A stretch of 64,000 nucleotides of DNA from Blastococcus saxobsidens. GTDB taxonomy: Bacteria > Actinomycetota > Actinomycetes > Mycobacteriales > Geodermatophilaceae. Made by a program: the position numbers and the translations under genes. The stretch spans positions 62,001 through 126,000 of the forward strand of contig NZ_JAAGWG010000001.1 in assembly GCF_010682065.1 (NCBI RefSeq), in the 5' to 3' direction. This document shows, piece by piece, positions 8,468 to 16,234 of this stretch (within the stretch, counting starts at the first letter, position 1; each line of letters begins with the position of its first letter). The notes below the pieces were generated by a model. The model worked only from the letters and a program-made list of their open reading frames with translations, had not been told where the DNA came from and searched no databases.

Positions 8468-9403
8468 TCACTGCGCGACGGGGCGCGGGACGCCGTCCCA
8501 GTTCTGCGCCAGGAGCCGCCGCCAGCTGTCCAGATCGTGCGCCGCGGGCTCGGTGGTGGTGACGAAGTCCAGCAGCACGTCGCAGAACCGGTCGGGCTCG
8601 TCGAGGTGCGGCCAGTGGCCGGACTCCTGGAAGACCTCCACCCGGGCGCTGGGCACCAGTTCCCCCACGGTCCGGGCGTGCTGGGCCGGCACGATCGGGT
8701 CGCGGGCCCCCCAGACGACGAGCATCGGGATGGCGTCGGCCAGGTAGAGCCGGTCCAGGGCGGTGACGGCCTGGCCGCGGGCGTCCACCACGCCGCGCAG
8801 CGTGCGCAGGAAGGCCCGGCGAGCCTCGGCGTCCTTGAGGGCCAGCAGCGCGTCCACCGCCTGGGCGAGGTCGCCGACCCGCTTCAGGCCGGTGACCCGG
8901 CCGACGGTCTCCACGGCCTGCAGCCCGCTCCGCAGCGGGCCGGAGACGCCGGCCAGCGCGGTGACCACGAGCTCGGCCCCGGGCAGCGTCGCCGCCCGCA
9001 GCCCCGCGGACAGCTCCGGGCCCAGGCCGCCGCTGCCGACGAGCGCCAGCCGCTGGCAGCGCTCGGGGAACTGGTAGGCGAACTGCAGCGCGATGCCGCC
9101 GCCGAGCGAGTGGCCGACCACGGTGGCCCGCTCGATGTCGAGCACCGAGAGCAGGTCGCGCATGCCGTTGGCGTAGGCGGCCAGCGAGTAGTCCCCGCGG
9201 GGCTTGTCGGAGTTGCCGTGGCCGAGCAGGTCCGGCGCGATGACGGTGTGGGTCTCGGCGAGCCGGTCGATCACCTTGGCCCAGGTCTGGCAGTTGTTCC
9301 CGATACCGTGCAGGAGCAGCAGCGCGGGGCCGTCGCCGGCCCGGATGAAGGCGCGCTTGTGCCCGTGGACCACACGGGTCTCGGCCACCTGGCGTGTCGG
9401 CAT
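8468..9403 (-). CDS. Alpha/beta hydrolase
   Basis: 311 residues with a complete alpha/beta hydrolase fold: oxyanion-hole HGIGNN near residue 33, DLLGHGNSDKP, nucleophile elbow GHSLGGG near residue 98, a C-terminal acid in WGARDPIVP and the catalytic His in ESGHWPHLDEP. This resembles the lipase/epoxide-hydrolase/meta-cleavage hydrolase group common in actinobacteria. The substrate cannot be assigned. It lies upstream of, and in the same direction as, the flavoprotein gene, with 27 bases between them. Confidence 0.85.
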   Translation of the reverse strand: MPTRQVAETRVVHGHKRAFIRAGDGPALLLLHGIGNNCQTWAKVIDRLAETHTVIAPDLLGHGNSDKPRGDYSLAAYANGMRDLLSVLDIERATVVGHSLGGGIALQFAYQFPERCQRLALVGSGGLGPELSAGLRAATLPGAELVVTALAGVSGPLRSGLQAVETVGRVTGLKRVGDLAQAVDALLALKDAEARRAFLRTLRGVVDARGQAVTALDRLYLADAIPMLVVWGARDPIVPAQHARTVGELVPSARVEVFQESGHWPHLDEPDRFCDVLLDFVTTTEPAAHDLDSWRRLLAQNWDGVPRPVAQ

Positions 9404-9457
9404 GCCACCAGTGCACCACGATTCGTGTTGCTGATGGGTTACGGCTACCCCGGCGGA

Positions 9458-10030
9458 TCAGGACGACGAGGGCGCGGTCCACTTCCGCGGCGGGTGCTCG
9501 TAGCCCGCCGCGAACGACAGCAGCCCGGGGGCGTCGGCGACCACGCCCAGGGCGTCCAGGCGCCGCCCGTCGAGGTAGCCGTCGTCGACCATGCGGCGCA
9601 GCTGGGCCAGCAGCGGCTGCCAGAAGCCGTCGACGTCGAGCAGCGCCGTCGGCTTGGCGTGCAGGCCGAGCATCCCCCAGGTCCAGGCCTCGAACAGCTC
9701 CTCGAGCGTGCCGGCGGCGCCGGGCAGCGCCACGAAGGCGTCGCCGAGGTCGGCCATCAGGGCCTTGCGCTCGTGCATGGTCTGCACGACCTCCAGCCGC
9801 GGCAGGCCGGGGTGGGCCAGCTCGTCGTCGACGAGGTGCTGCGGGATGACGCCGACGACCTCCCCGCCGGCGGCCAGGGCCGCATCGGCGACGACGCCCA
9901 TCATCCCGACGCGGCCGCCGCCGTAGACGATCCCGACGCCGGCCCGCGCCAGGCCGGCGGCGAAGGTGGCCGCTGCCTCGGCGTGCGCCGGCGGGCCGGC
10001 GTGCGACCCGGTGAAGACGGCGATGCGCAT
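9458..10030 (-). CDS. LOG family protein (Rossmann-fold nucleotide-binding)
   Basis: 190 residues of the LOG/TIGR00730 family, whose members hydrolyse nucleoside 5'-monophosphates, including cytokinin ribotides, to base and ribose phosphate. The N-terminus RIAVFTGSHAG, the GGGRVGMMGVVADAAL loop and the C-terminal GTLEELFEAWTWGMLG motif are present. The usual PGGxGTxxE reads PGAAGTLEE, so the second glycine is alanine; the catalytic Arg and Glu are retained (ERKALM region and GTLEE). Its stop is 10 bases from the start side of the MaoC gene, probably in one transcript. Confidence 0.85.
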   Translation of the reverse strand: MRIAVFTGSHAGPPAHAEAAATFAAGLARAGVGIVYGGGRVGMMGVVADAALAAGGEVVGVIPQHLVDDELAHPGLPRLEVVQTMHERKALMADLGDAFVALPGAAGTLEELFEAWTWGMLGLHAKPTALLDVDGFWQPLLAQLRRMVDDGYLDGRRLDALGVVADAPGLLSFAAGYEHPPRKWTAPSSS

Positions 10031-10040
10031 GGAGGCCGGC

Positions 10041-10499
10041 TCAGCCGCCGTAGTAGCGGTAGACCGGCTCGGCGATGCAGACCGGCTTGTCGCCGCCCTC
10101 GCGCTCGATGACGCAGGAGAAGGTCAGCTGCTTGCCGCCGGTGATCTCCTCCACGTTCGCCAGCGTTGCGGTGAGCCGCACCCGGGAGCCCACCGGCACC
10201 GGGGAGGGGAAGCGCACCTTGTTCAGGCCGTAGTTCACGCCCATCACGGTGTCGGTGACCAGCAGCACCTGGCCGAACAGCGGGACCAGCAGCGACAGCG
10301 TCAGGTAGCCGTGGGCGATCGGCCCGCCGAACGGGCTCTCCTTGGTCGCGCGCTCCACGTCGACGTGGATCCACTGGTGGTCGCCGGTCGCGTCGGCGAA
10401 GAGGTTGACGTGCTCCTGCGTCACCTCGTACCAGTCGCTGGTGCCGAGCTCGGTCCCGATCAGGTCGTTCAGCTCGGCCATGGTCGTGGTCGTGGTCAT
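10041..10499 (-). CDS. MaoC-like (R)-specific enoyl-CoA hydratase
   Basis: 152 residues of hot-dog fold. The hydratase-2 motif is visible as FADATGDHQWIHVDVERA, containing the D-x(4)-H catalytic pair, followed by FGGPIAHGYLTLSL. The protein resembles mycobacterial HtdZ-type single-domain hydratases acting on 2-enoyl-CoA. ATG 10499 follows GGAGGG at good distance, which decides against the internal ATG at residue 7. It is the upstream gene of the short MaoC-LOG pair. Confidence 0.87.
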   Translation of the reverse strand: MTTTTTMAELNDLIGTELGTSDWYEVTQEHVNLFADATGDHQWIHVDVERATKESPFGGPIAHGYLTLSLLVPLFGQVLLVTDTVMGVNYGLNKVRFPSPVPVGSRVRLTATLANVEEITGGKQLTFSCVIEREGGDKPVCIAEPVYRYYGG

Positions 10500-10630
10500 G
10501 CGCGCGCCCTCCGGGAGCCGTGTGTACCTACGGATGCTCCGCCTCTGCTTACCAGGGGGAGCAGAGACGGAGCATGTGCGGGCGCCCTCCGGCCCGGCGT
10601 CCCGGCCGGCGGCCGGGTTGACTGGAGGTC

Positions 10631-11110
10631 GTGCTCACCTCGACCGACGGCTGGACCCTCTGCGCCCAGGGGCACCGGCACTGGGGCCGGGCGGGTGCGG
10701 CCGGGCTGCTCATCCACCGCGAGGGCCCCGAGGGCCCGGAGCTGCTGCTGCAGCACCGCGCGCTGTGGTCGCACCACGGCGGGACCTGGGGGACGCCCGG
10801 CGGCGCGCTGCACGCCGGGGAGGCGGCGGACGCCGGGGCGCTGCGCGAGGTGCGCGAGGAGCTTGGCCTGACCGCCGGCGACCTGGTCCTGGGCGCGCAC
10901 TCGGTCGACGACCACGGCGGCTGGGCCTACACGACCGTGCTGGCCAGCCCCGCGCGTCCGATCGAGGCCGGCGACCTGATGCTCGACGGCGAGAGCGACG
11001 GCGTGGCCTGGGTGCCGGTGGCCCGGCTCGGCGAGGTGGAGCTGCACCCCGGGCTGGCCGCCTCGCTCGGCCGGCTGCGTCCGTTGCTCGATGCAGTTGC
11101 GGACGAATAG
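10631..11110 (+). CDS. Nudix hydrolase
   Basis: 159 residues with an intact Nudix box: G-x5-E-x7-REVREELGL starting at about residue 58 (GGALHAGEA then AADAGALREVREELGL). The box binds Mg2+ and hydrolyses nucleoside diphosphates linked to another group. The substrate is unknown; MutT-like sanitising or NADH/ADP-ribose hydrolysis are options. The gene ends in UAG (11108-11110), which shows that UAG still works as a stop codon in this genome. Confidence 0.88.
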   Translation: MLTSTDGWTLCAQGHRHWGRAGAAGLLIHREGPEGPELLLQHRALWSHHGGTWGTPGGALHAGEAADAGALREVREELGLTAGDLVLGAHSVDDHGGWAYTTVLASPARPIEAGDLMLDGESDGVAWVPVARLGEVELHPGLAASLGRLRPLLDAVADE

Positions 11111-11195
11111 TTTCCGAGTGGCTGGGCAACCCCCTCCCGATGTCCCCGCCCGGTAGCGGGCGGGGTGGCACGACCGCATCGCGAAGGAGCCGGCC

Positions 11196-12044
11196 CTGTC
11201 CCGCCACGCAGCCAGCACCGGACGCCACGGGGCCATCGGCTTCGGCGGCGGCCGCCACGAGCGACGCGCGCGCCCCGACCGTCGCAAGGGGATGCTCCTC
11301 GCGCTGGCCCTGCTCTGCGCCGGGCTGCTGGTCGCCGTTCCGCTGACGTTCATGCTGCTCGGCGGCGGCGACGCGGGGAGCGACGACTCGTCGTCCTCCC
11401 GTGACTCCGACGGTGTGTTCACCGGGGCCGACCCCGACCTGCCCGACGTCCCCGATGGTTCCGGCGGGGCGGCGGCCCTGACGACCGAGGCCGCGCGCAC
11501 CCCCGCGCCGGGGGAGACGCCGGTGGACCCGGCCGGGAACAGCGGTCCCGGATCGGACGCCGCCGGCAACGGCGGCGCGGGCGGCAGCGGATCCGGCGGT
11601 TCGGGCTCCGGCGGCTCCGGTTCCGGCGGCTCGGGCTCCGGCGGTTCGGGATCCGGCGGTTCGGGCTCCGGCGGTTCGGGATCCGGCGGTTCGGGCAGCG
11701 GCGCGGCCGGCTCGGGTGGGTCCGGCTGGACCGGCGGTGGCTCCGGCGGCGGCGGAGGGACGGCGGCCGGTGCGCCCGCTCCGGCCCCCAGGCCCGCTCC
11801 GGCACCGGCTCCCGCCCCGGCCCCCGTGCCCGCCCCGGCCCCCGCGCCGCAGCCCACGCACCCCGCGCCCAAGCCGACGCCGAAGCCCCCGCCGCCCCCG
11901 AGCACGGACGCCAACGGCGTCCCGTGCCCCTGCAAGCTGGTCAACGACGTGCTGGTCGCCCTCTCGACGCTGACCAACCCCGTCACCGACGGGCTCGGCG
12001 ACACGGTGGACGGGGTGACCGGCGGGCTGCTCGGCCGCAAGTGA
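11196..12044 (+). CDS. Single-pass membrane/secreted Gly-Ser- and Pro-rich protein, probable CTG start
   Basis: Order of parts: an Arg-rich cytoplasmic N-terminus, one transmembrane or signal helix (LLALALLCAGLLVAVPLTFMLL), an acidic Ser/Asp stretch, seven near-perfect SGGSG units, a Pro/Ala-rich wall-spanning-like stretch, and a C-terminal segment with CPC and LVNDVLVALSTLTNPVTDGLGD. Length from CTG 11196 is 282 residues. The first ATG (11292) sits at the helix itself and touches a purine run with no spacing. The frame upstream is open to a TAG at 11154 with no ATG, GTG or TTG, whereas CTG 11196 follows GAAGGAG at normal spacing. The function is unknown; the architecture suits a cell-wall-exposed protein. 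Confidence 0.6.
   Translation: MSRHAASTGRHGAIGFGGGRHERRARPDRRKGMLLALALLCAGLLVAVPLTFMLLGGGDAGSDDSSSSRDSDGVFTGADPDLPDVPDGSGGAAALTTEAARTPAPGETPVDPAGNSGPGSDAAGNGGAGGSGSGGSGSGGSGSGGSGSGGSGSGGSGSGGSGSGGSGSGAAGSGGSGWTGGGSGGGGGTAAGAPAPAPRPAPAPAPAPAPVPAPAPAPQPTHPAPKPTPKPPPPPSTDANGVPCPCKLVNDVLVALSTLTNPVTDGLGDTVDGVTGGLLGRK
11592..11696 (+). repeat. 15-bp tandem repeat encoding SGGSG
   Basis: Seven tandem 15-bp units of the form TCCGGCGGTTCGGG[C/A] with a few synonymous changes. Each encodes Ser-Gly-Gly-Ser-Gly, and unit loss or gain keeps the frame, so linker length can vary between strains. Confidence 0.85.
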
Positions 12045-12088
12045 GACGGCCGGCGCCGCGAGCCGACCCTGCGGGTTAGGTTCGAGCC

Positions 12089-12976
12089 ATGACCGCGCGC
12101 GACGACGTCTCCGAGATCTTCGACAGCTCCGCCTGGGCCCCGGTCGAGGAGTTCGACTTCGCCGACATCACCTACCACCGCGCGGTCGACGCCGGCGTCG
12201 TGCGGATCGCGTTCGACCGCCCCGAGGTGCGCAACGCCTTCCGGCCGCAGACCGTCGACGAGCTGATCACCGCGCTGGAGCACGCGCGCCTGTCCACCGA
12301 CGTCGGCTGCGTGATCCTCACCGGCAACGGCCCGAGCCCCAAGGACGGCGGCTGGGCCTTCTGCTCCGGCGGCGACCAGCGGGTGCGCGGGAAGTACGGC
12401 TACGAGCACGCGCAGGGCTCGAGCGGCCGGCTGCACATCCTGGAGGCGCAGCGGTTGATCCGCTTCATGCCCAAGGTCGTCATCTGCGTCGTCCCCGGCT
12501 GGGCGGCCGGCGGCGGGCACAGCCTGCACGTCGTCGCCGACCTGACCCTGGCCAGCGCCGAGCACGCCCGGTTCAAGCAGACCGACGCCGACGTCGGCAG
12601 CTTCGACGGCGGCTTCGGCTCGGCGTACCTGGCCCGCCAGGTCGGCCAGAAGTTCGCCCGGGAGATCTTCTTCCTGGGCGACGAGTACACCGCCGAGGAC
12701 GCGCACGCGATGGGCATGGTCAACCGCGTCGTCCCGCACGCGGAGCTGGAGGCCACCGCGCTGGAGTGGGGGAAGAAGATCGTGGCCAAGAGCCCGACCG
12801 CCCAGCGGATGCTCAAGTACTCGTTCAACCTGATCGACGACGGGCTGGTCGGCCAGCAGCTGTTCGCCGGTGAGACCACGCGCCTGGCCTACATGGCCGA
12901 GGAGGCGGTCGAGGGCCGCGACGCCTTCCTGGAGAAGCGCGACCCCGACTTCACCCGTTTTCCCTGGCATGTGTGA
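12089..12976 (+). CDS. menB: 1,4-dihydroxy-2-naphthoyl-CoA synthase
   Basis: 295 residues, the length expected for actinobacterial MenB, which closes the second ring of menaquinone from O-succinylbenzoyl-CoA. Crotonase-fold motifs are clear: FDRPEVRNAFRPQTVDEL, the oxyanion segment GWAFCSGGDQ followed by RVRGKYGYEH, VPGWAAGGGHSLHVVADLTLA and the Asp-containing TDADVGSFDGGFGSAYLAR. It ends in the conserved FTRFPWHV type of tail. It stands without other men genes in the window. Confidence 0.95.
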   Translation: MTARDDVSEIFDSSAWAPVEEFDFADITYHRAVDAGVVRIAFDRPEVRNAFRPQTVDELITALEHARLSTDVGCVILTGNGPSPKDGGWAFCSGGDQRVRGKYGYEHAQGSSGRLHILEAQRLIRFMPKVVICVVPGWAAGGGHSLHVVADLTLASAEHARFKQTDADVGSFDGGFGSAYLARQVGQKFAREIFFLGDEYTAEDAHAMGMVNRVVPHAELEATALEWGKKIVAKSPTAQRMLKYSFNLIDDGLVGQQLFAGETTRLAYMAEEAVEGRDAFLEKRDPDFTRFPWHV

Positions 12977-13012
12977 GGGCCAAAGTGGCCATAAAGGCCC
13001 CATGAGGAGGTC

Positions 13013-13348
13013 GTGGTGATCGTCGAGGTGGTGACGGGCGCGCAGGAGCAGCCCGAGGCACGGGTGGTCGACGTCGATGAGCTCAACCGGCTGCACCTGG
13101 CGCTGGGGGCGGTCACCGACGAGGAGGCCACCGAGGCGCTGGAACGGTCGGGGCTGGGCCGGCTGCAGGACGCGGAGACGGCGTTCATCGACGTCGCCGC
13201 GCTGCGGGCTGCCGCCGAGCCGCAGTCCAGCGCCCCGGGGTGGGCGAGCCGGTGGGACGAGATGATCGCCGGGGCCCGCGCCCGCGGCTGGCTGTCCGCC
13301 GACGGCGCGAGCCTGCAGGTGCACGTGGAGAGCGCGGCCAGCGGCTGA
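13013..13348 (+). CDS. Small protein of unknown function
   Basis: 111 residues, acidic and mainly helical, with no membrane segment and no recognised domain. Codon use is typical of the neighbourhood. A strong GAGGAGG at 13004-13010 precedes two GTGs (13013 and 13016). Spacing favours the second, which would shorten the protein by one residue. It lies 36 bases after menB and may share its transcript. Confidence 0.6.
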   Translation: MVIVEVVTGAQEQPEARVVDVDELNRLHLALGAVTDEEATEALERSGLGRLQDAETAFIDVAALRAAAEPQSSAPGWASRWDEMIAGARARGWLSADGASLQVHVESAASG

Positions 13349-13373
13349 CCTGCGTGAACTCGCGGTGGCCGAA

Positions 13374-13431
13374 ACCGAACTCGTCGGTAAGTTGTGCGCC
13401 GAAGATCGTTGTGGTGACTCCACCGAACGGT
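13374..13431. promoter_or_regulatory. Possible TetR operator (two ACCGAAC-containing inverted repeats)
   Basis: ACCGA-N5-TCGGT lies at 13374-13388 and ACCG-AA-CGGT at 13422-13431. Both contain ACCGAAC, and both sit between the small gene and the TetR gene starting at 13476. Autoregulation by that TetR protein is a reasonable guess, but only repeat symmetry supports it. Confidence 0.3.
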
Positions 13432-13475
13432 CACTATGTCCCGGTGCAGATGATCAGCCGCGTCGGAGCGGCATC

Positions 13476-14066
13476 GTGAGCGGCGCGCCTGGACGCCCGC
13501 TCAGTGCGGAACTCTCGGAACAGTTGCTCACCGTCGCCGTCGACATCCTGGCCGACGAGGGCTGGGGCAGGCTCAACAGCGACCGGATCGCCGCCCGCGC
13601 GCGGGCCGGCAAGGCGGGCATCTACCGCCGCTGGCCCACCATGGCAGCGCTTGCCCGGGCGGCGGTGAGCCGCTTCCACCTCGTCGAGGTGCCGGAGGAC
13701 GGCGGATCGCTGCGGGCCGACCTGCTGGGCCTGCTGCAGCGCTGGACCCAGCCGCTGGACCGCGAGGAGCGGGCGGTGGCCAGCCTGGTCGGCGCGGCGT
13801 GCCACGACGAGGAGCTGCGGGCCGGGCTCGACGAGGCGCTCGTGCGTCCGCTGACCCGCGCGGTCGAGGAGCTGGGCGTGCGGGCCGAGGCGCGCGGCGA
13901 GGGCATCCGGCCGGAGCGGCTGCGCCTGCTCACCGCGATGCTGGAGGCCTTCTGGTGGCAGCGCTACCGGCTGGTCGACCCGCTGACGCCCGAGCAGGTC
14001 GAGCTGGTGGTGGACGAGGTCCTCACGCCGCTGCTGCGCAAGGAAGGCGAGCCGGTCGCCGCCTGA
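13476..14066 (+). CDS. TetR family transcriptional regulator
   Basis: 196 residues. The N-terminal helix-turn-helix reads LLTVAVDILADEGWGRLNSDRIAARARAGKAGIYRRWPT, the canonical TetR DNA-binding domain, and a helical C-terminal dimer/ligand domain of the TetR_C_16-like type follows. GTG 13476 places the start just before this domain; the frame runs back to 13365, but that part covers the putative operator region. It converges on a second TetR gene, with a short CAGCCGGT tandem repeat between them. Ligand and targets are unknown. Confidence 0.85.
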   Translation: MSGAPGRPLSAELSEQLLTVAVDILADEGWGRLNSDRIAARARAGKAGIYRRWPTMAALARAAVSRFHLVEVPEDGGSLRADLLGLLQRWTQPLDREERAVASLVGAACHDEELRAGLDEALVRPLTRAVEELGVRAEARGEGIRPERLRLLTAMLEAFWWQRYRLVDPLTPEQVELVVDEVLTPLLRKEGEPVAA

Positions 14067-14081
14067 GCCGGGCTCAGCCGG

Positions 14082-14810
14082 TCAGCCGGTCAGCCGGTCG
14101 GCCGGCCGGGGGCTCCGGGCGGGCACGACGCGCGCGGTGGTGCGGCTGGGTGCGCCCAGCAGTCCCGCGGCCTGGGCCAGACCGGTCAGCAGCCGGTCGG
14201 CCAGCTCCCTGAGGTCGTCGGCGAGCGCGCAGGTGTCCAGGCCGCCGGCCACCAGGGCGCGGTGCTCGACGATCAGCGCCCGGGTCGCCGAAAGCCACAC
14301 CGCCGCGGTGACCGATGCCGCGGTGTGGGGGTCGCGCGGGTTGCCGGCCGCGTCGGTGTGCGACTGGCCGGTCCACGCGTCGTGCAGGGCGGCGGTGAGC
14401 TGCCGCTCGCTCTCGAACACGAGCTCCCGCTCACGCACCTGCAGCGTGTCGGAGGCCTTGATCGCGCGCGCGTAGGCCTGCCGCTCGGCGGCGCCCAGGA
14501 CGTCGACCATGCCCGGCACCTGGTCCACCAGGTACGACCGCAGGGCCTCCAGCGGGCAGCTGCCGGGGGCCCGGTCCCGCACCGCGTCCGCCGGTCCGGA
14601 CACCCACGGCGTCCGGCCGTCGAAGAAGAGCTCTTCCTTGGTGGGGAAGTGGTTGAACACGGTCTGGACGGCGACATCGGCGCGGCGGGCGATGTCGGCG
14701 GTCGTCACGGTGTCGAATCCGTGTGCGTCGAACATCTGCTGGGCCACGCTCCGGATGTGCGCCCGCGTCCGTGCCTTCTTCATCGCCCGGCGGTCGCTGA
14801 GATCACCCAC
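14082..14810 (-). CDS. TetR family transcriptional regulator
   Basis: 242 residues, N-terminal HTH TRAHIRSVAQQMFDAHGFDTVTTADIARRADVAVQTVFNHFPTKEELF. The gene is divergent from the alcohol dehydrogenase gene at 14994 with 183 bases between starts, so control of that dehydrogenase is plausible. The start is GTG 14810 or ATG 14783, nine codons later; neither has a clear ribosome site. The last ~20 residues are low-complexity Arg/Pro-rich. Confidence 0.83.
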   Translation of the reverse strand: MGDLSDRRAMKKARTRAHIRSVAQQMFDAHGFDTVTTADIARRADVAVQTVFNHFPTKEELFFDGRTPWVSGPADAVRDRAPGSCPLEALRSYLVDQVPGMVDVLGAAERQAYARAIKASDTLQVRERELVFESERQLTAALHDAWTGQSHTDAAGNPRDPHTAASVTAAVWLSATRALIVEHRALVAGGLDTCALADDLRELADRLLTGLAQAAGLLGAPSRTTARVVPARSPRPADRLTG

Positions 14811-14993
14811 GGTCGAAGCTTAGGCACGTTCAGTATCCGAATGCACCCCGACTGGCCGCCCGGTATGTACTTCCCGCCGAGCCCGTGCCCGGGCCCGTGC
14901 GGGACGCCCCCGGCCACCAGGCACGATGGCGGACGGTGACCGCGTCCGGACGGGACGGAGGTCCCGCCCCCACCACCCCGAGGAGGACGCCCG

Positions 14994-16109
14994 GTGCTCA
15001 CCAGAGCGGCTGTGCTGCGCGAGCCGGAGACCGAGTACGAGATCGTCGAGCTCGAGGTGCGCGAGCCCGGGCCCGGCGAGGTCCTGGTCGAGATGGCGTA
15101 CTCGGGCCTGTGCCACTCCGACGAGCACCTGCGGCACGCCAACCCCGGCGGCCGGTACCCGATCGTCGGCGGACACGAGGGCTCCGGCGTCGTCCAGGCG
15201 GTGGGCCCGGGCGTGACCGGCGTCGTCGCGGGCGACCACATCGTCACCAGCTTCCTGCCGGCGTGCGGGCACTGCCGGTTCTGCGCCTCGGGCCGGTCGA
15301 ACATCTGCGACAAGGGCGCCACGATCGCCACCGGTCTGCTGCCGGGCGGGCAGTACCCCTACCGGCTCGACGGCGAGGAGCTGGGCGGCTTCTGCATGGT
15401 GGGCGCCTTCGCCCGGCACACGCTGCTCAGCGAGTTCTCCTGCGTGAAGATCGACCCCTGGCTGCCGCTGGACACCGCGGCGCTCACCGCGTGCAGCGTG
15501 CCCACCGGCTGGGGTTCGGCCGTCTACGCCGGCGGCACCCGGCCGGGCGACGTCGTCGTCGTGGTGGGGCTCGGCGGGGTCGGCGTGAACGCGGTGCAGG
15601 GCGCGGTGCACGCCGGCGCGATGCACGTCATCGGCGTCGACCCGGTGGCGATGAAGCGCGAGTTCGCCGAGTCGCTGGGCGCCACCCGCACCGTGGCCTC
15701 GACCGACGAGGCGGTGGACCTGGCCCGCGAGCTGTCGCGCGGCACGGGCGCCGACGTCGTCGTCGTCACCGTCGGGAAGATGTCGGCCGAGGTCTACAAG
15801 GGCGCCGCCGCGTGCCTGGGCAAGGGCGGCACGCTGGTGCTGACCGCGCTGGGCGACCGGCCCTCGGACGGCTCGGTCACCCTCAACGGGCAGATCACCA
15901 CGGTGTTCGAGCACCGGGTGCAGGGCTCGATGTTCGGCTCGTGCAACCCGTTCACCGACATCCCCCGGCTGCTGCGGATGCACGAGGAGGGCCGGCTGGA
16001 GCTCGACCGGCTGATCACCCGCCGCTACTCCCTGGACGAGGTCAACCAGGGCTACCGCGACCAGGCCGCCGGCGAGACCGTCCGCGGCCTCCTCGTCCAC
16101 GCCGACTGA
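14994..16109 (+). CDS. Zinc alcohol dehydrogenase, NDMA-dependent type
   Basis: 371 residues of the medium-chain dehydrogenase family. Catalytic-zinc ligands are in SGLCHSDEHLRH and GGHEGSGVV; the structural-zinc lobe is CGHCRFCASGRSNIC. The nucleotide fold is VVGLGGVGVNAVQGA. The pattern CDKGATIATGLLPGGQYPYRLDGEELGGFCMVGAFARHTL resembles the actinobacterial NDMA-dependent alcohol dehydrogenases, which hold NAD(H) tightly and pass electrons to a dedicated, often mycofactocin-linked acceptor. No mycofactocin gene is visible nearby. A divergent TetR gene lies upstream. Confidence 0.88.
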   Translation: MLTRAAVLREPETEYEIVELEVREPGPGEVLVEMAYSGLCHSDEHLRHANPGGRYPIVGGHEGSGVVQAVGPGVTGVVAGDHIVTSFLPACGHCRFCASGRSNICDKGATIATGLLPGGQYPYRLDGEELGGFCMVGAFARHTLLSEFSCVKIDPWLPLDTAALTACSVPTGWGSAVYAGGTRPGDVVVVVGLGGVGVNAVQGAVHAGAMHVIGVDPVAMKREFAESLGATRTVASTDEAVDLARELSRGTGADVVVVTVGKMSAEVYKGAAACLGKGGTLVLTALGDRPSDGSVTLNGQITTVFEHRVQGSMFGSCNPFTDIPRLLRMHEEGRLELDRLITRRYSLDEVNQGYRDQAAGETVRGLLVHAD

Positions 16110-16114
16110 CCCCC

Positions 16115-16179
16115 GCTTTTCCGCGGAAAAGCACCGTGCTTCTCCGCGGAAAAGCACCGGTGCTTTTCCGCGGAAAAGC
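16115..16179. repeat. Tandem 18-bp palindromes GCTTTTCCGCGGAAAAGC (three copies)
   Basis: Copies at 16115-16132, 16138-16155 (one mismatch) and 16162-16179, separated by ACCGT and ACCGGT. Each copy is a near-perfect palindrome. The same core occurs in two other gaps nearby (16908-16970 and 18974-19021). Positions at gene ends suit transcription termination or a small repeated element. Confidence 0.85.
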
Positions 16180-16187
16180 GGGTGTGT

Positions 16188-16215
16188 CCCGGCAGAAGGT
16201 GCACTTTCTGCCGGG
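16188..16215. terminator. Long hairpin between adh and HAD genes
   Basis: CCCGGCAGAA (16188-16197) pairs perfectly with TTCTGCCGGG (16206-16215) around GGTGCACT, part of which can pair further. It lies 20 bases before the ATG of the HAD gene and has no T-run. It may end the adh transcript or act as an operator or leader hairpin of the HAD gene. Confidence 0.5.
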
Positions 16216-16234
16216 AGTGGGCAGGGCAGGGCGC

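Noticed and set aside
12977-13003. GGCC-rich repeat after menB (GGGCC...GGCCC)
   Set aside because: The stem is only five pairs and may be chance in this composition; not enough to call a terminator.
10496-13423. A 975-codon open frame on the minus strand
   Set aside because: It runs antisense through the Nudix, Gly/Ser-rich and menB genes, has low-complexity Pro/Gly composition and no family motif; a high-GC artefact.
16115-16179. CRISPR array
   Set aside because: Repeats are 18-bp palindromes with 5-6 base near-identical spacers; CRISPR spacers are about 30 bases and unique.
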